Assembly: GCA_023548195.1 (NCBI GenBank)
Contig: JAJHZJ010000121.1
Coordinates: 5,911,058 to 5,975,057, forward strand
Length of the DNA stretch: 64,000 bases
From: Bettongia penicillata ogilbyi
Taxonomy: Eukaryota; Chordata; Mammalia; Diprotodontia; Potoroidae
Direction of reading: 5' to 3'
The notes under the pieces are model-generated. The model did not search any database, was not told the DNA's origin, and was given only the letters and a program-made list of their open reading frames with translations. Positions 24,601-37,609 of this stretch are shown here, piece by piece. Positions within the stretch are counted from its first letter, which is position 1; every line of letters begins with the position of its first letter. A program made the translations under genes and the position numbers.

Positions 24601-26589
24601 AAAAGAATATGTGTACATAATTTAGCATGTTTATTTATGTACACATATACATACATATATAGAGAGAGAGAGAAAGAGAGAAATGTATCTATATTTGTAT
24701 GTATGTATAGATACATACATACCCAAGATTTTTTTTAAGGCTTATTACAGTTTTGAGCTATTAAAGCTTAAAAGTATTCTAAGATTTTTTGAAATAATAT
24801 GGGTGCATATGAAATTCTTCATACTACACTCTACACACCTCACTGGTCCTTTTGATATGTTTAAATAATATGAATAAAAAATAACAAGATATGTGACCAA
24901 ATTCTTTGAATATTTTAAACTTTAATTAGGTAAGTTTAACTAAAAGCTGGTTTACCCAGATCTTTCTGAGGGTTCTGTCGGTGAATGGTGTCAGAAAAAG
25001 GCTACCTGCTGCTTTAGAAGACTTTTTGACATTTAAAATTGATATATAAATCATATAAGACCCTGTTACATGTGAGATGGCAGCACTAGCAGCTTTCAAA
25101 GAGTTTTTCTTGGCAGAGCAGAAATCAAGAAACAGAGAGATAGAGGGAGATAACAGACAGACAGATGTAGCAAAGGTAAATAGCAGATGACCAAGGAATG
25201 GTGCTTTCCATGGAATTCCCAGTGGGATTTTGTTTTATCATTACTATGTATGCTTTCATCAGAACTCATAATTTTCTACTATCTCTCCAGGTTATGCTTC
25301 ATAAGCCTTTGAGGAAATATTGGGGTCACCAGGTCCAAAATGTCATTCATAACATGGTCAAGATATAAATACTTGGAAAAGGGGCCACCATGCTTATTCC
25401 CAACATTCCTATTCTTGTACTATCAACTTCAACTACTAGGGTGAGAAACACAAATCTAATATGCTTTATTCTTCTAAATTCATATGAATAAACATATTTT
25501 CTTGTATCTCCCAATTTTTTTCAGTTAAAGACAACCATGTCTGGGAGAAATCTGAGTTATTTTACTCTTTTTGTCCTTTTGATTTTTTATGACAAAGATA
25601 TCAACATCTGTTTTATAAATATTAGCAATATTATAATCATTTAGCCTATCTTAGTGAATCAGAAACTGAGGGAAATCTCTTTGTAGAGTATTTGTTTATT
25701 TGAGGTAAATTGGTCCTTCCAAGAATCCTAACAGTGTATCCATGTACTGTATATGCCTATAAGATTTGCCAGTGGAACTAGCTTTTATCATATACATAAC
25801 TACTCTGCCACGTAAAGAATGACAGGTTGAAGAGGACCCAATAAACTTAGCATCAAAGCTTTAGAACTTCCAGAAGTTGTTTTTAGCTTTTCATCTTGCA
25901 AACTCATTTACCATCATCATGGAAAACTAGCTAGCCAAGTACTTTGGACATTCACCAAGAGACATTGTAGGACTTAAAGATTATAGAAGAAAGCTGAGCA
26001 GTTCTGAGTGCTAAAACTGAATGGCCTTTAAGTCAGTCAGCTATAAGAAAAGGAAATTGGATTCCTTCAGAATAGGAATATTGGGAGCATGGTTAGAATA
26101 TGGAAAAATGATAAAATTTAACATGCATTCCTATATACACAAATATGTATATACATATATACATAGGATAAAATAAAAAAATGTGATAGAAAAATAAGCA
26201 TGACAGAAATATGTATAAAGAGTTTCTTTCTTCCTATTTTACCAGTTCTTCAACTTTCCTCTCATTTAACATTGGACAGCAGAGCTAAGAAAATGGAGGC
26301 ATAAGTTATAAAAAGAAAAGAATGAAAGGAGGTCATGTCAGAAGAGGCTTTTGAATAAAATAAAATGAGGAACATATAAGAAAATTAATCAGGGGATGAA
26401 GAAAAATACACTAAGTAACAAAAATTACGAACACCAGTATTGTGCTTTAACAATTTGCAGAATGTATTATTCCATGTAATGAATGATGAAGCAATTGCCG
26501 CAGACCAAAAAAATGAAGAAATAACTCTTAAAAATTCACACAACCTAAAAAAATGCAAAGAAGGTAGATAAAATAGAATCTCAGTGACT
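24601..26589. other. Unassigned intron sequence
   Basis: Contains a GA-rich run and TA/CA-rich alternating tracts at 24630-24720 and 26130-26170. No repeat family or exon recognised otherwise. Confidence 0.45.
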
Positions 26590-26720
26590 TTTGTGGCTAT
26601 TTGTTCTGTTCTCAAAAAGGACCATGATATCAGAAGATGTCATGACTTGCAATTGAATTTGATTTAAGTGAAGAAGGGCTATTATTAACTGACTGGCTCC
26701 TGGAAGTTTGGAAAGGCTGA
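26590..26720 (-). mobile_element. SINE 3'-half fragment, reverse
   Basis: Same family as 23665-23790: 'aaaaaggaccatgatatcag', atgtcatgacttgcaattga, agtgaagaagggct. Confidence 0.7.
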
Positions 26721-28140
26721 CTATGGAAACAGAATCATTAATTTTCAGGTTGAGTAACCTATTAAATATTTAGCGGCATGACTGTGCTCATGAGAAAAGA
26801 TAACTGGATGGAAATATCCCCATTCTCAAGTATTGTTTTGTTTTTTACTGGGTCTTCCAGAACTAAGTTGTTTTATGCCTTACAAAATCTTCAACACTGG
26901 AAACGAAGGAGTTTGCCTTCTGGGAATGAAATGACAATAGGAAGAAATAGACATCCGAACAGATAGAAAAGGGAAAAATAAAACATGTGAGTGATGGCAA
27001 GAGATAGCCACAAAGATTAATAAACAAAAAAGCAGAAAACTGAAGGTGGGCACACTTAAACAATGGAATGGGTTTTTTTGATACTAAATGAAAAAGAAAT
27101 TTAGAACATTCCTTTCTTAAATTCAGTGTATTGTTTTGCATTTTGTATAATGTTATATAATAGTTCCTAAGTCATTATCAAACAGCAGGTTGATAAAATG
27201 AGTATTGCTTCATTTCTGTAACTCTTTTCTCTATAAGGTAGTTTTTGGAAATTTACATTGTTATCCATTGTGGAAAATACACAAAATTTATTGTTATCTC
27301 CCCCCAAAGCTGTATGGTTCAGGCACGCTTCAAGGGTCTATCACAAAGCACCGTTATGACACAGAAGAAATAGTGCTCTTTAAAGTTATGGCAGTAGAGT
27401 GCAAATTTGGTAAGTCTAACTAGACTATAAAGGTTTTAAGTGTTAGTTCAGAAAAAGACTATGTCTAAAATCCCATAATAAGCCTCCCTCAAGATGGAAT
27501 GCTTATACTCTGAAAGTCAGTCACCAGATGACTTTTTTGGACCACAAAATACGGGATACATTGCAATCAGCAATCATAGGTGTTTCTACATCATGGGTGT
27601 GAAAGTTTCCATGTCCATGAAATCATGGACCATTCATACATGAAAACAAAATCATGGTTTACAATATGATAAATCAAATAATAATGAAATAACAAAATAA
27701 ATAAATTTGAAGATTATGTTTCTAGAATCTAACGCAGCTACAATTAATAATTTTTTTAATGTAAAAAGGCACCTTCAGAATCTGGGCACAGTGCTGCAGA
27801 GCTTAGAAGAAATGATGAATTAAGAACCACATAATTTGGATTGATTATATTAGAAAGTTTGTTCCTTCTAAAAATGAAACAAGAAGTCATTTTATGTTGG
27901 AAGTGCCAATTATTTGAGTAAAAATTCAAAGATTTTCATTCCTTCTCAAGTTGTAGATATTCTATTATCTTTTTAAAATCATTTTTCCTCTAATTTTAGG
28001 AAAATAATGAAATACATTTATGAAGGCAATTAATAAAGCCCTATATATCTAAATTTGAAAAGAAAAATTAAATAAGGTTACATCTCTGTAGCTAAATGAT
28101 AATGTCTACAAGCCATGGTAAGTCATTTTCCTACAGTTTT
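26721..28140. other. Unassigned intron sequence downstream of exon 2
   Basis: No recognised repeat. Positions 27590-27760 are unusually A-rich. Confidence 0.45.
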
Positions 28141-28147
28141 CACTTAC

Positions 28148-28258
28148 TAGAATTACTGCTGTCATCCTTGGTTCCGTCGAGAGCTCCATCGGGGTGCATT
28201 TGCAAGTAGTAGCCTTGCCTGCAATATAACCTGGTCACTATACCCTTGAGCTGGGGAT
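28148..28258 (-). CDS. FGF14: FGF14 coding exon 2 (111 bp)
   Basis: This exon encodes the first strands of the FGF14 beta-trefoil. Seen: acceptor tttcag at 28264-28259 and donor gtaagtg at 28147-28141. Two bases complete an Asp codon begun in exon 1; 36 codons follow, then the first base of a Thr codon. The peptide is [19 protein letters not shown], then [17 protein letters not shown]. The [20 protein letters not shown] block is typical of FGF14; FGF12 reads RLFSQQGYFLQ and FGF13 reads KLYSRQGYHLQ. The length of 111 bp equals exon 2 in the FGF11-14 family. It covers about residues 66-101 of human isoform A (numbering from memory). Ser replaces human Thr in DDSTNS. Exon 2 is shared by both isoforms known from other mammals. 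Confidence 0.98.
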
Positions 28259-28449
28259 CTGAAAGGCAAACATAGTTTATAATAAGCCTCACAATGTTGT
28301 AACATACTATTTTCCTTCATTTAATTTCTTTTCTATTTTATTACTATTATTATTAATAGTATTTTTGTATAATTAGTTAAATTATAGAGAAGCAGAATTT
28401 TTGGTGTTTCCAAAATTTCTGGAACCATTATTAATATAATAATTTCAAT

Positions 28450-28640
28450 TATCATAGAATAATAGATTTAGACCTATAAGGACTTTTAGGGGTGAAAAAG
28501 ACCAACTTCCTCCTTTAACAGGTTAAAAAAAAACTGAAGAAGAGAGAGGTCAAATGTCTTGACCAGAATTATAAATCTTGTAAATATCAAAGGCAAGATT
28601 TGAATCCAAGTTTTCTGAGAAAGGGAAGAAAATATTTTTC
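28450..28640 (-). mobile_element. MIR-like SINE, reverse
   Basis: Decayed reversed core: cctataaggacttttagggg, cttcctcctttaacaggtta, aagatttgaatccaagtttt. Confidence 0.6.
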
Positions 28641-30644
28641 CACAGAGAAGACATATTTCATACCAAATTCTGTGTTTTCAAATGGTAAATAATGGGATTT
28701 ATTTATTTTTCTAGTGCATAAATATCAGACCCATTTTTGTATATTTGTTTCGAGTATTACTTTGTTGGATGTTAATACAAATACAAAGAACATTTTTAAA
28801 GGGCATTTCATTGCTAGTTTAAAAGTTGTTGGTCATTTCAAATAAAAATACAGCACAATTAGAAAGCCCTTCTTGATATTTCCTTTTTTAATGTGATTTC
28901 AGTATTGAATTACACCATCTTGTACCATATAAAGGGCGCCATCCTAGTCTTCGGCACTTGATGTCACACTCAATGTTCAAGAGCTGTCTATCTAAGCTAT
29001 CTAAGATCTTCTTTGTGCTATCAATGGGCAATCAGTGATGAAGTTATTGCTAGTTGCCTATGAAACAGAACCAATGACCTTTGATGCAATTTTCTTCTAG
29101 TACATAAATGCTTAGGTGAACAATACTGTATAAGATCAAATAAACAATAACAGAGGTGAAATAAGGTAAGATGGAAATCACCTTCTGTGACCAAGGAGGA
29201 ATAAAAAGAGGAGGGAAGAGGGAACTGAATACTTCCTTGTAGGATCAGATTTTTGGTCTAACGACTCATTGAAATAAACAGCATATGTAATATCCCAATA
29301 CACTGAGAAGTTACCTTCTTGCTAAAAGTAAAAAATCAAAAACAAAAACAAAACCTGCTCTCTTGTATGTTAGTTCTCATGTACCAGCTTCTATGCGTTT
29401 ATTAATAAGTGTGTAGTGACCCAAGTTTTGATATGATTTTTCTGTGTAGCAGGTCAAATATCACTCTAGGTAACAGGTATCATACTTTCCAAAACAACAA
29501 AGAGCTGCCAATACCATCAATATGAGGCAAACAAATTTGAATGTGATGTCCAATGACCAACTAAATGGACTGTCCTGCAAAAGAATGATAAAACACAACA
29601 TTCCATATTGATGTAAAGAATCATGAGTCCATATAAACAGAAAAATACATTTGAACTGTTCCAAATTATCATGTTTTGGAAATTTTTCTTTATTTCTCAT
29701 TTAATGTAATTGACTGAAGATGATATTTACATGCTCATCAAATAAAGAAAAGCTTTACCTAAGTTGAAATAGATCAATATTTGATCTTTCTTTGAAGCTA
29801 CCATCATCATATAATACAAATTCTTTTGCATAATAATGAGCTAACCACCTAGTATCAAACATCAACTCCCCTATAGTGTAAGAACGTGTGTATATGAAAA
29901 TTCAAAATAAAGTCATAATTATGCCCATTTAAAAATTTCTGCTGTAGTTAATTGATTGCTTTATGAATATTCATCACATAGAAATATATTGTTAACCCAA
30001 CAGCAACATCTTAAGGAGTTCAATTAATAGAAATATTTCAGTTCAGGAATTCTTCATTGGGATGCAAATTTCTTACCATGAATAGACTCTCCTATGTTGA
30101 TATCATCTTTGATATTTAGATATGGTGTCAAATTAATGGAAAAAGAAACCACATATAGAATGTCTGATTGTCCAAGAAATATGAGAAGAGTTGTAATGAA
30201 TAATCGCCTTTCTCAGCACTGGAAGTTTTGACTTTGCCCATTTCTAAAGCCTATAACATTTTACCTACCTATAAACTGTCTGTTTGCATTTAAATAGGTC
30301 GCCCATATAGCTAGATTTAAAAAAAAAATACGTCTACAGGTCAACCTCCCACATTTCACAAGTTCTACCTACACTTTGCAAAAACAAACTGGCTTAGCCA
30401 CTCCTATTCATCCTGCTTATTCTATTACATAGTATGGCGCAATCATATAAATAATCAAAATTCTTACAGCAACAGACTAGGACAAACATGAACTTTGAAT
30501 TAGCCAAATTAATATAACCAAGAATATTTTTCCACCAAGGACCGAAGTAGGTAACAATATGAAGTAAAATCTAAAAGCACAATAGGAACAAAATGCTATT
30601 TTAAGCTTTTTTTTAATAATCCACTTAGCAAAAAAAAAAAAGGC
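28641..30644. other. Unassigned intron sequence
   Basis: About 2 kb upstream of exon 2 without a recognised repeat, exon or RNA gene. Confidence 0.45.
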
Positions 30645-30790
30645 AATGAACTTGGTGTCTGAGGACCAGTGTTTAAATCTACTTTGTGCTGTTTAGCACC
30701 TGTGTAATAATAACCTAATGGCTCTGATCTTCATTTTCTTTATCTCCAAAAAGAGGAGTCCTGAGTCGGTGACCTCTGAAATTCCCAACT
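30645..30790 (+). mobile_element. MIR-like SINE fragment
   Basis: Contains ggtgtctgaggaccagtgtt, a 'ttcattttctttatctccaa' core and a tcggtgacctctgaaattcc block. Confidence 0.55.
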
Positions 30791-31469
30791 TTAAATGATC
30801 AGATTTCTCAAAATTTAGCTTGATTGACTCTGCTAACATCCTTACTGTCCAGGGTTTTCTTCTACACAGGTTTTCAAGGGACAACAAGAGGAAAGTAATG
30901 ATGGGGGGTTCACTAAAATCCTTAATATTCTATCCAAATTTCTTTTAGGCCTTGACTATACATTGTTGTCCAGACTGGGTCACAAATCAAAGGGGTTAGT
31001 TTGTGATTAATACAAATGATTTAGTGCCCTCAAATTCCACTTTGATATAATCCCATAGAAATGAATACTCCAAAAGTGAATCTGAAGAACTAGAGAGATG
31101 CTAAATTTTCCCTTTCATCAGATGCAGCCTACATGTTTCAATTTTGGTGCTGCGGCTCCTGAAAAAAACTATTTTAATTAGGATGGAGTCCTACTGGAAT
31201 TCTCTTCTGCTCTCCTATGCCAGACAATTCTAACATAGTTTAAAAAATAAAATGCCTTTGTTCAAATTTACTTTGAGTTCTTCATTAAGGGCTAGAATTG
31301 AAGTATTTTGGAGCCAGGCATACAGAAGGCAATCTTGCCATCTATTTTAGAATGGTATGGAACATGCGAATAAAACTGAAATGGAAATGCAAGATTTGGG
31401 CACTTATTTTGTTTAGTGTGCAGTGAGAATACTTGTTTATAGTTATAACTCAAAAACTGAGGAAATAAC
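30791..31469. other. Unassigned intron sequence
   Basis: Nothing recognised. Confidence 0.4.
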
Positions 31470-31715
31470 GGAAGTCAGCTATATGGCTCAGTGAATTGAG
31501 CTCTGGGCCTGGATTTAGGAAGGCCCGAGTTTAAAATCCAGCCTCAGACATTCACTAGCTGTGTGAACTTGGGCAAGTCATTTAACCTCTGTTTGCATAA
31601 TTCACTGTAGAAGGAAATGGCCAAACCACTCTGCTATCTATGCCAAGAAAACCTCATATAGAGTCATGAAGAGTCAAACACAATTGAAACAACTGAAAAA
31701 CAATCAGGTAAGTCA
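31470..31715 (+). mobile_element. Marsupial SINE with BovB-like tail, full length
   Basis: Complete in forward orientation: the head (agtcagctatatggctcagt), the ctgggcctggatttaggaag box, the core (cttgggcaagtcatttaacc), the ggaaatggccaaaccactct block and a BovB-like tail (gagtcaaacacaattgaaac). Confidence 0.9.
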
Positions 31716-32044
31716 TATTTTCTAGTGACACCCTTTGGTTCAACTAAACTCGAGGTGAAAATTCGGCCAAGAAAGCTTTGTTAGAAAAATTAAAAGTTTA
31801 ACAGTGGGAAGGAGAAAATACCTACAGTAATAGCTATTGCTTTAGGTACAACATACTTACAACACCATGGAAATATAGTAGTAAAGAGTTAGAGGATATC
31901 TTAGATTGCCTACAAACAACTTACCATTGGATAATTTCATGTGATCATCCTTCATCAATGGAGGGATTTTCTGCATGAGTTCCCTACACTAAGAATATCA
32001 AACATGAAAAAAAGGAAAGAAAAATACCCAAAAAAAATTATTTT

Positions 32045-32200
32045 CAGGAAAAGCCTCATTTAGTGGATTGAAAACTGTGGCTGGAATGTTGTAGACCTGT
32101 TTTCAAATCCCACATCTAGTTGAATTTTCCTTGTGTGGCCCTAGACAGATCATTTAACGTCTAGACACCTTAGGCAATTCCCCTGGGGCTTCCCAACTGT
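32045..32200 (+). mobile_element. SINE/MIR fragment
   Basis: Carries tttcaaatcccacatctagt, a 'ctagacagatcatttaacg' core and an aggcaattcccctggggctt block. Confidence 0.6.
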
Positions 32201-33069
32201 CCCACACTGGTTTGGATTAGCACCCAAAGAATTAGCATCCATTCTCCAGGAAATGGGTTTGGAAATACTAGGGACAGAGCTTTGACTTGGACGGTGCTTG
32301 CAGCAAAGAGAACAAAATGAGTTGTCATTTGAAGGGGAAGATGGAAGGAGGGACAGTGAGAGGTTGGGTAAGCTCACCTGAGCATGCCATCTGCTAGCTT
32401 CCCATTTCAACTCGTTATTCTTGCTAATTAGGATTTAAACGCTGTTGCTTTTTTTTTGTTTGATAATTTTATAATAATTATTGCTTTATAATGTTGTTTT
32501 ATAATTACTAAATGCTACGCGCATTCTATAAACCTAAATTCAGTACCCTCTAAATTCAACCTCCTTAAAAAACAGCTCTTTTAACCCTTCCCTAGTTATG
32601 GCAGTAGTTGAGGGCAACATAATTCTTGCTGTTTAGGAAAATAAAATATAACCTGAAGCAAAATGATGATAAGTAAGGAAATATTAAGAGGGAAGGTATA
32701 TTATTTCCCCCCGTGAGAAATCATAAATTTCCTATATAATTCACATTGGCTTTATCTTCCCAACAATGCTTTATCTACCTTAGTTAAGTTACTAAAGAAA
32801 GACTGTTTTAAGTGGGTCACCATTTTACAACCCTATGGAACAAACTGAATTCAAAGACGACAAGGCATTTGGCAGAGAATCAGAATAGGGGGAGTGGTTG
32901 CTGGATTAGGAATTGAGGTTGGACCATAAAAGAAAGAACTTATACAATAAAAGTAGGAGTAAATAAATCTTTATTAAAGTGTTTTGAAGGAAAATATTTG
33001 GAAGATGAGGATTATAAAAGATATGAAGAAAATTTGGAAAATTAAAAAGATTGTAGTGGCCTTTGTAAT
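32201..33069. other. Unassigned intron sequence
   Basis: Nothing recognised with confidence; 32200-32400 may continue the preceding SINE. Confidence 0.4.
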
Positions 33070-33318
33070 TTGTCTTGTTCCGTCATTTTCAGTCTTATAT
33101 GAGTCTGTGACTTCATTTGGAATTTTCTTGACAGATACTGGAGTAGTTTACAATTTCCTTTTACAGTTCATTTTACAGATGAAGAAACTGAGGCAAGCAG
33201 GGTTAAGTGACTTGCCCAGGTTCACCTAGCTAGTAATCGCTGGAGTCCAGATTTGAACTCATGAAGATGAGTCTTCTTGACTCCAAGCCTACCACTCTAT
33301 CCACCCTTTCAACTAGCT
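33070..33318 (-). mobile_element. Marsupial SINE with BovB-like tail, reverse
   Basis: Reversed copy with attttcttgacagatactgg, ttacagatgaagaaactgag, aagtgacttgcccaggttca and 'gaagatgagtcttcttgact'. The BovB-like end is strongly decayed. Confidence 0.87.
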
Positions 33319-34064
33319 TTCCCTCGGTCTACTGCTTCTAGTCACCTACTTCTATATAAAGAGAAAGTAGTTATATCCTGGGAAGATTATTCATATGTTT
33401 AAGTAGTTGGCATCTTAACAAGCTAAACAGCAAAGGCATGAGGATGATTACCTTTACCTCTTGTAACAGAATTTTATAACCAAGAAACTTACTCTAGTTA
33501 AAGCATCTAGATAGAATAATGCTGTGATTGGCAATAAAAGAAATGTGATTCAATTCAGCAAGTGTTAATTAAATTTCTCTTGTGTATATGAAACAAAGCT
33601 AAGTTCTGTAGATACACAATATAAGGGTAACACAGAAAAAAATGCTCCGAGATGTGAGGAACTTCATTGTAGATATTGGGTAGAGTCTGCATGAATCAAT
33701 GCATCTATATGCATTGACAAGACTTGGAAAGAATTTATAATATGATTTGGCTAGAATATATTATGTATTAGAATGTTTATCGTATCCAAATTTTGGTGGT
33801 GCTTTAAAGCCATATAAGTACAGAGAATTAAGCTGACCATGAGGATACATAGGAATGTGTGTGTATGTCTGCATGTCTGGAGGGAGGAAACGAGACAGGG
33901 AATAAGGGAAGGGAAGAAAGAGAAAAAGAAAAGAAGGAGAAGGAGGGCAGTAGAATCTGAAATCGATGCAGCCAAAGAAATTAAATATGCATTTCAGCAA
34001 CTATTATTATTTTAAATAATCCAGAAAAAGATAAGCAAAAACTGAGAAGAGAAAAACACTTTGA
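33319..34064. other. Unassigned intron sequence with a GA-rich tract
   Basis: A purine-rich stretch occupies about 33880-33950. Nothing else recognised. Confidence 0.45.
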
Positions 34065-34275
34065 TATTAATAACAATAATGATAATATTAACATTTATTT
34101 GATTCTCAAAACAACTCTGGAATGCAGGTGATTTTATTACCCCATTCTGCGGTGGAGGACACTGAGGCAGAGATTGAGTGATTTGCCCTAGCTCACATAG
34201 CCACAAGTGTCTGGGGCTGGATTTTAACTCAGATCTTCCTGACTCCAGGTTCAGCACTCCTTCTGTTAAGTTACC
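34065..34275 (-). mobile_element. MIR/core-SINE, reverse
   Basis: Reversed tail (ttctcaaaacaactctggaa), then gacactgaggcagagattga, 'gatttgccctagctcacata' and 'cagatcttcctgactccagg'. Confidence 0.82.
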
Positions 34276-34974
34276 TACTGGGAATGTGTAAATACAAGTA
34301 ACAAAGAAGAATAAGGACTATTGGATAGGAGATCATATACACAGAAAGCTTTCTTACTTGTTATCATTGCAAAGGTGAGCTGGTAGAATGCGAAAAAGGT
34401 TGGGAAGGTAAAAATGAAGGCTGATGATAAAAGATGCCACAAAATTGCATGTTTGGATATATAAGTATGTAGGTAAAATATCTAGAAATATAGGTACCAT
34501 TAGTCATAGATGTAGATTAGAGAGAAAGGAAGTGGCAAAATATGTGAATACTTCAGTCAGGGTTTCTGACAAAATAGCAACATGAAGGGTAGGGCCAAAA
34601 GATGTATAACCAGCTACATTATTTTTAGAGGCATTTGTACTACAACGGTGCATGAAGATATGACCACAAAATAGCAAGGTAGTAAATTTCATTTTCTCAG
34701 CATTGTCTGCAATGCATCAGTAATGAACAACAAACACAGTTGCTCTGGGGGAATCCATAACAACTGAGTTGCAGAGCTTAAGAATGACAGATAGACTGGT
34801 AGTACCCTACCTTCAGAAAAGGGGCCGGGAGAATCAGATACAATAAAGATGGAAAGCAATACATGCGCTGCCCAAATAACAGATCATAATAGATCACCAA
34901 TGTCCAGTTGGAAGGCAAAAGACTCATTGGATCAGATACTGCAGCTACATGGACAAAACTGAAAACAGGGGCAG
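34276..34974. other. Unassigned intron sequence
   Basis: Nothing recognised. Confidence 0.4.
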
Positions 34975-35510
34975 TAACTAATTTAAAAAATAATGTATTT
35001 ATTTTTAAGTAAATTAAATAAATTTATTTAAATTTATTTTTTTAATTTTGAGTTCCAAATTCTCTCCTTCCCTTCAGCCCCTCATGCACTTAATGAGAAG
35101 GTAAGCAATATGATATCAATTATACATGTGAAATCAAGCAAAACATTTCTATATTAGCCATATTGCAAAAAAACAAACAAAAAAACCAGGTAACAGAAAG
35201 TGGAAAAAGTATGATAAAGCCTATACTCAGAGTTCATCCATTCTCTCTGGAGTAGGATAGCATTTTTTTTCTTGGGTTTTTTGGAATTGTTGGCACTCAT
35301 TCTCTTGTTCAGAGTAGTAATCATCATTATATTATCATTGCTACTGTGTATGATGCTCTCCCAGTTCTACTCCAGTTGCTTTTGTATCAGTTCAGTTAAG
35401 TCTTTCCAGGTTTTTTTGAAGGCACCCCCTTGTCATTTCTTATAACACTATAGCATTCCGTAACAATCATATCCCACACCTTGGTCAGTTGTTTCTCATA
35501 GCTAATCAAT
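34975..35510 (-). mobile_element. L1 3' end, reverse, marsupial type
   Basis: Read in reverse it is the L1 3' UTR and ORF2 end. Characteristic plus-strand text: 'ttgagttccaaattctctcc', tatattagccatattgcaaa and cagttctactccagttgctt. The A-rich tail lies at the 34975 side. Confidence 0.82.
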
Positions 35511-37137
35511 TTTGAAAACGATTTTCAAAATTATGCTGGCCCTTAAAGAACCTCCAGCCCCCTTGGTGTTTATTTAGACAGCAAATTATGGGGAAATACT
35601 AGCTATCCTGGTTCAAAAAATATTATGGAAGAATAAGATAGAACTGATAAGCTACCAATGTAAGATCGCACCAATTCTGCAATTCAATGGATTTCTACTA
35701 ATTTCCAGATCAGCAAATATAGGTTGTATGTAACATAATAAATAATATCATTTACAGGATAATCTAGAGAACAATTCATTAAAAGACACAGATTTTAAGG
35801 AAAAGGGTGGAAATGATCAAATTTTTGCCCAGTGGATCTGACTCAACTGAGAATCAATACTTTGATCTTAGAGAATGACTGGAAACTATACATAGTTATT
35901 TTTATAAATATTTAGTTCACTTAGGCAAAATTAGGAGTATATTTATTGTAACTGCTATTATTTTGTTCTCACTTTCTTTTTGTTTTTGCTTTTTTGTTGT
36001 TTTTATTGAGCTCAGATAGAAGTAGTCCTGGCATGTCACTATCCTTTTTTTTAAGTAATGTTCTATGAACTGTACCGGCAGATAAAATATCTGCTTTGTT
36101 ATAGTTGAATAAAAGTACTAGGATGCAGGCTTGACCTTTGTAGGCTCACTAAAAGCTTCCTCAATACAATTCCAGCAGCAGACAGGGTAACAGAAACGAT
36201 CTATATCTCATTCTATTCCCATACAATTTTTATTTCTGCTACTGCATATTTTGAAAGCTTTTTTTATTCCACATTGCTTGGAGATTATGAGAATTTGTCA
36301 CATCAGCATCTATTAAAAACGTTGTTTTTAGGTTTTTATGGATCACTCTTTTACCCAGGCAATTGTATGTCATGCTTCAGTCTATGATAATGATCTGGTT
36401 TCTGTATAGTTTATCTGTGGAGCTCTCAAAGATAGTTTAAAGTCTGTACATGTCCATGCTTTGTTTTCTATCAGTTCATGAAAAATGTACAAGTCTAGCC
36501 ATCAAGTCATATCCTACTAGGTTTTTGCTGGTATCATCATTGTTTCTGTTTTGTTGTTAATACTTATCCAATCCAGGATAATTTTGGAAAATAGCTATTA
36601 TACTCCTAAGAAAGCTGATCTTTTTCTACGTGATTTTAATCAAACCCATCAGCATATCGACATTTTTATGTTTCTAATTTTAATCAAAGAGGAAAAAATT
36701 GTGTCCTCAAAGAATTCAGTAGAAAATAATAAAATAAATGTTAAAAAGAAGCAAATAGAAGATACACTTATAAACTTAAGCTTCTAGAAGACAAAGTAGG
36801 AGGCCATGAGCCTTTCAAATTCCTAATCCTTTTAGTCTGTTTCCCCACTCATAAGAAGATAAAAATTAGCATATCATTAACCTCATAGTTTGTGTGTTGA
36901 ACCTTGAGAAAATAAAAAGAGATTTAAAAAATAAGACAAACAAGGAAGAGACACTTTTCAGTCTCAGATTTTATCATTGCATTTACTTAGATTGCAGTTT
37001 TAACTCAGGTCATTTTGGGGGCAAAACATCTTTGAACCCCAGATGCTAATGTAATAATGCATCAAGACAAAAAAATCTTTCATAGTGTGGTGCCATCTGT
37101 CCTCAGCGCTTAAACAAATAAAACCAGTTCCACAGCT
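35511..37137. other. Unassigned intron sequence
   Basis: No family assigned. Parts of 36000-36550 read like reversed LINE sequence but I could not identify a frame. Confidence 0.4.
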
Positions 37138-37253
37138 ACAGAAAAAGAAATCCAGTAAGTTTAATTAAAATAATCAGCCACAGAAAAAGAAATCCAGTAA
37201 GTTTAATTAAAACAATCACTGCCTCAGAAGATGACTCAATTAAAACAATCACT
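37138..37253. repeat. Short tandem repeat, 42-bp period, two copies plus a 16-bp partial
   Basis: A 39-bp block at 37138-37176 recurs at 37180-37218 with one mismatch. Its last 16 bases recur again at 37238-37253 (aattaaaacaatcact). Confidence 0.93.
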
Positions 37254-37609
37254 ATCACAAACTGTTTACATCTAGTTTACTGACTGACAAAAGAAAAACT
37301 AGGTGAGCCCATCAAAATTATATTTTCATGAACTTTTTAAAAGATTTTTTTCCATTCCTTACATTAAAATTGGCAAAATATGTGATCATATAAATTTCAT
37401 ATATTTTATGTAAATACATATATATTTAGATAGACAGACACATTTCTATGCATTTGAGAACTAATTAGTTATAGACATTGGCTCTCAAAGGTGCCCTGTT
37501 CACTGGGGAGTCACAGCGATGGAGAAAAGAAAGAATCAAATGGAAAATACTTGATGTGTTTGGGGTTTTTTTTTTTATTTTTTTACATTTATGTGCTTAG
37601 TCAATATGA
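37254..37609. other. Unassigned intron sequence
   Basis: Nothing recognised. Confidence 0.4.

Larger units (their letters stand above)
12540..28147 (-). other. FGF14: FGF14 intron 2 (complete, 15.6 kb)
   Basis: Bounded by the exon 2 donor (gtaagtg, 28147-28141) and the exon 3 acceptor (tttacag, 12546-12540). It is a phase 1 intron, splitting a Thr codon after its first base. It holds a decayed BovB, an L1 3' end and many SINEs. Confidence 0.93.
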
